Below are positions 63,529-64,000 of a stretch of DNA of 64,000 nt, one piece after another. The translations under genes were made by a program, and so were the position numbers. Origin of the DNA: Novosphingobium marinum (lineage in GTDB: Bacteria; Pseudomonadota; Alphaproteobacteria; Sphingomonadales; Sphingomonadaceae). The notes below the pieces were generated by a model that saw only the letters and a program-made list of their open reading frames with translations, did not search any database and was not told where the DNA came from. The stretch is from NCBI RefSeq assembly GCF_013408095.1, contig NZ_JACBZF010000005.1:62001-126000 (forward strand). The letters run 5' to 3'. How positions within the stretch are numbered: position 1 is the stretch's first letter; each line of letters starts with the position of its first letter.

Positions 63529-63945
63529 TCAGGAAAAGCGTGCCGGGCCGTTCCGAACCTGCGTCAGCATCTGCCGCATCGCCATGATGACCTTGCGCAG
63601 CATTGCATCGAGTTGTTCCATCGTCTTGATATGTCCGATGGGGATGCGCTGGGTCTTGCCACCCGCACTGACCTCGAAATACCCGTTCCGGCCATTGACC
63701 GTCATGTCGAAACTCTTCGGCCCCTTGTCGAACTTCGGGGCGGTCTTGGGATCCATGTATCCCTTCTTGAGCAGGTCCTTCTCGAACGCGACCGACTTCT
63801 TGAACTTGTCGGTGTTGTCGTAAAGTTCCGCGCCCTTGAACTCCCTGAATGCCTCGGTGATCAGCGGCGAAATCCACGATTCGTTGCCCGTGAACGCGAT
63901 CTTCGGCTTGGTTGACGGAGTCGGCATGGCCCCGGAGGATAACAT
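63529..63945 (-). CDS. unrecognised small protein
   Basis: 138 residues from the ATG at 63945; GTG 63957, TTG 63963 and ATG 63927 are other in-frame choices. Basic, soluble, no signal peptide: segments KPKIAFTGNESWISPLITEA, YDNTDKFKKSVAFEKDLLKK and FDMTVNGRNGYFEVSAGGKT. A Met-rich helix (TMEQLDAMLRKVIMAMRQML) follows. I do not recognise a family. It lies right after a terminator, so it is probably a single transcription unit or the first gene of one. Confidence 0.65.
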   Translation of the reverse strand: MLSSGAMPTPSTKPKIAFTGNESWISPLITEAFREFKGAELYDNTDKFKKSVAFEKDLLKKGYMDPKTAPKFDKGPKSFDMTVNGRNGYFEVSAGGKTQRIPIGHIKTMEQLDAMLRKVIMAMRQMLTQVRNGPARFS

Positions 63946-63963
63946 CGGAGCGTACACGGTCAA

Positions 63964-63998
63964 TAAAAAGGCCGGCCCGCGATGGTTCGGGGCCGGCC
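63964..63998 (-). terminator. rho-independent terminator of a gene beyond the window
   Basis: On the minus strand a perfect 9-bp stem GGCCGGCCC/GGGCCGGCC with an 11-nt loop is followed by TTTTTATT. It belongs to a leftward gene whose coding part lies past base 64000. Confidence 0.85.
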
Positions 63999-64000
63999 AA

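Overview
The window is GC-rich alphaproteobacterial DNA (consistent with Sphingomonadales, Erythrobacter/Porphyrobacter-like; this placement is inference from gene content and order). Most of it is one photosynthesis gene cluster (PGC) of an aerobic anoxygenic phototroph: purple-type quinone reaction centre, LH1 antenna, bacteriochlorophyll a enzymes, spirilloxanthin-branch carotenoid enzymes and the PpsR/PpaA regulators. Housekeeping genes lie on both sides. There is no insertion sequence, phage gene or CRISPR array in sight.

Left flank (1-11.5 kb): a leftward run serS-surE-M23/LysM-K+ channel with overlapping stops and starts; tRNA-Val(CAC); a DUF3297 protein and der; bfr and bfd; a DUF418 membrane protein; then a divergent module in which two SPOR-domain proteins bracket a small ParA ATPase and its probable ribbon-helix-helix partner. 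A membrane-anchored cytochrome c (11.8-12.3 kb) faces the PGC and is separated from it by a strong bidirectional terminator.

PGC (12.3-50.3 kb): (a) leftward bchFNBHLM-lhaA-puhABC-bciE(candidate)-acsF-puhE-hemA, from 27.55 down to 12.35 kb; (b) rightward ppaA-ppsR and bchG-pucC family-bchP-tspO-small membrane ORF, 27.8-34.4 kb; (c) leftward crtF-bchCXYZ-pufBALMC, 44.06 down to 34.4 kb; (d) rightward crtD-crtC; (e) leftward bchIDO plus a 62-residue membrane ORF, 50.2 down to 46.5 kb. PpsR-type palindromes (TGT-N12-ACA or one base off) sit at the bchF/ppaA, bchG, bchC, crtF/crtD and bchI promoters, so the encoded PpsR can be expected to control nearly the whole cluster. HemA supplies 5-aminolevulinate; BchIDH inserts Mg; BchM methylates; AcsF (with a BciE-like partner) closes ring E using O2; BchLNB, BchF, BchXYZ and BchC finish bacteriochlorophyllide; BchP and BchG make and attach the phytyl tail; Puf and Puh proteins plus LhaA, PuhB, PuhC and PuhE assemble RC-LH1. 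Not seen here: pufQ, pufX, LH2 (puc), bchE, bchJ, idi, crtA/B/E/I.

Right flank (50.3-64 kb): pyrB with an overlapping pyrC-like gene whose active site is lost; sppA; a tiny proline-rich ORF; tRNA-Leu(UAG); tig-clpP-clpX, with a lysine/alanine-rich tail on trigger factor; a cation-diffusion transporter; a TonB-dependent receptor; mtgA; an unrecognised small protein; and at the edge a terminator for a gene outside the window.

Limits: everything comes from reading the sequence and recalling families. Start codons flagged as uncertain (crtC, the DUF418 gene, the last ORF) should be treated as such, and the operator list comes from looking at promoter regions, not from an exhaustive scan.
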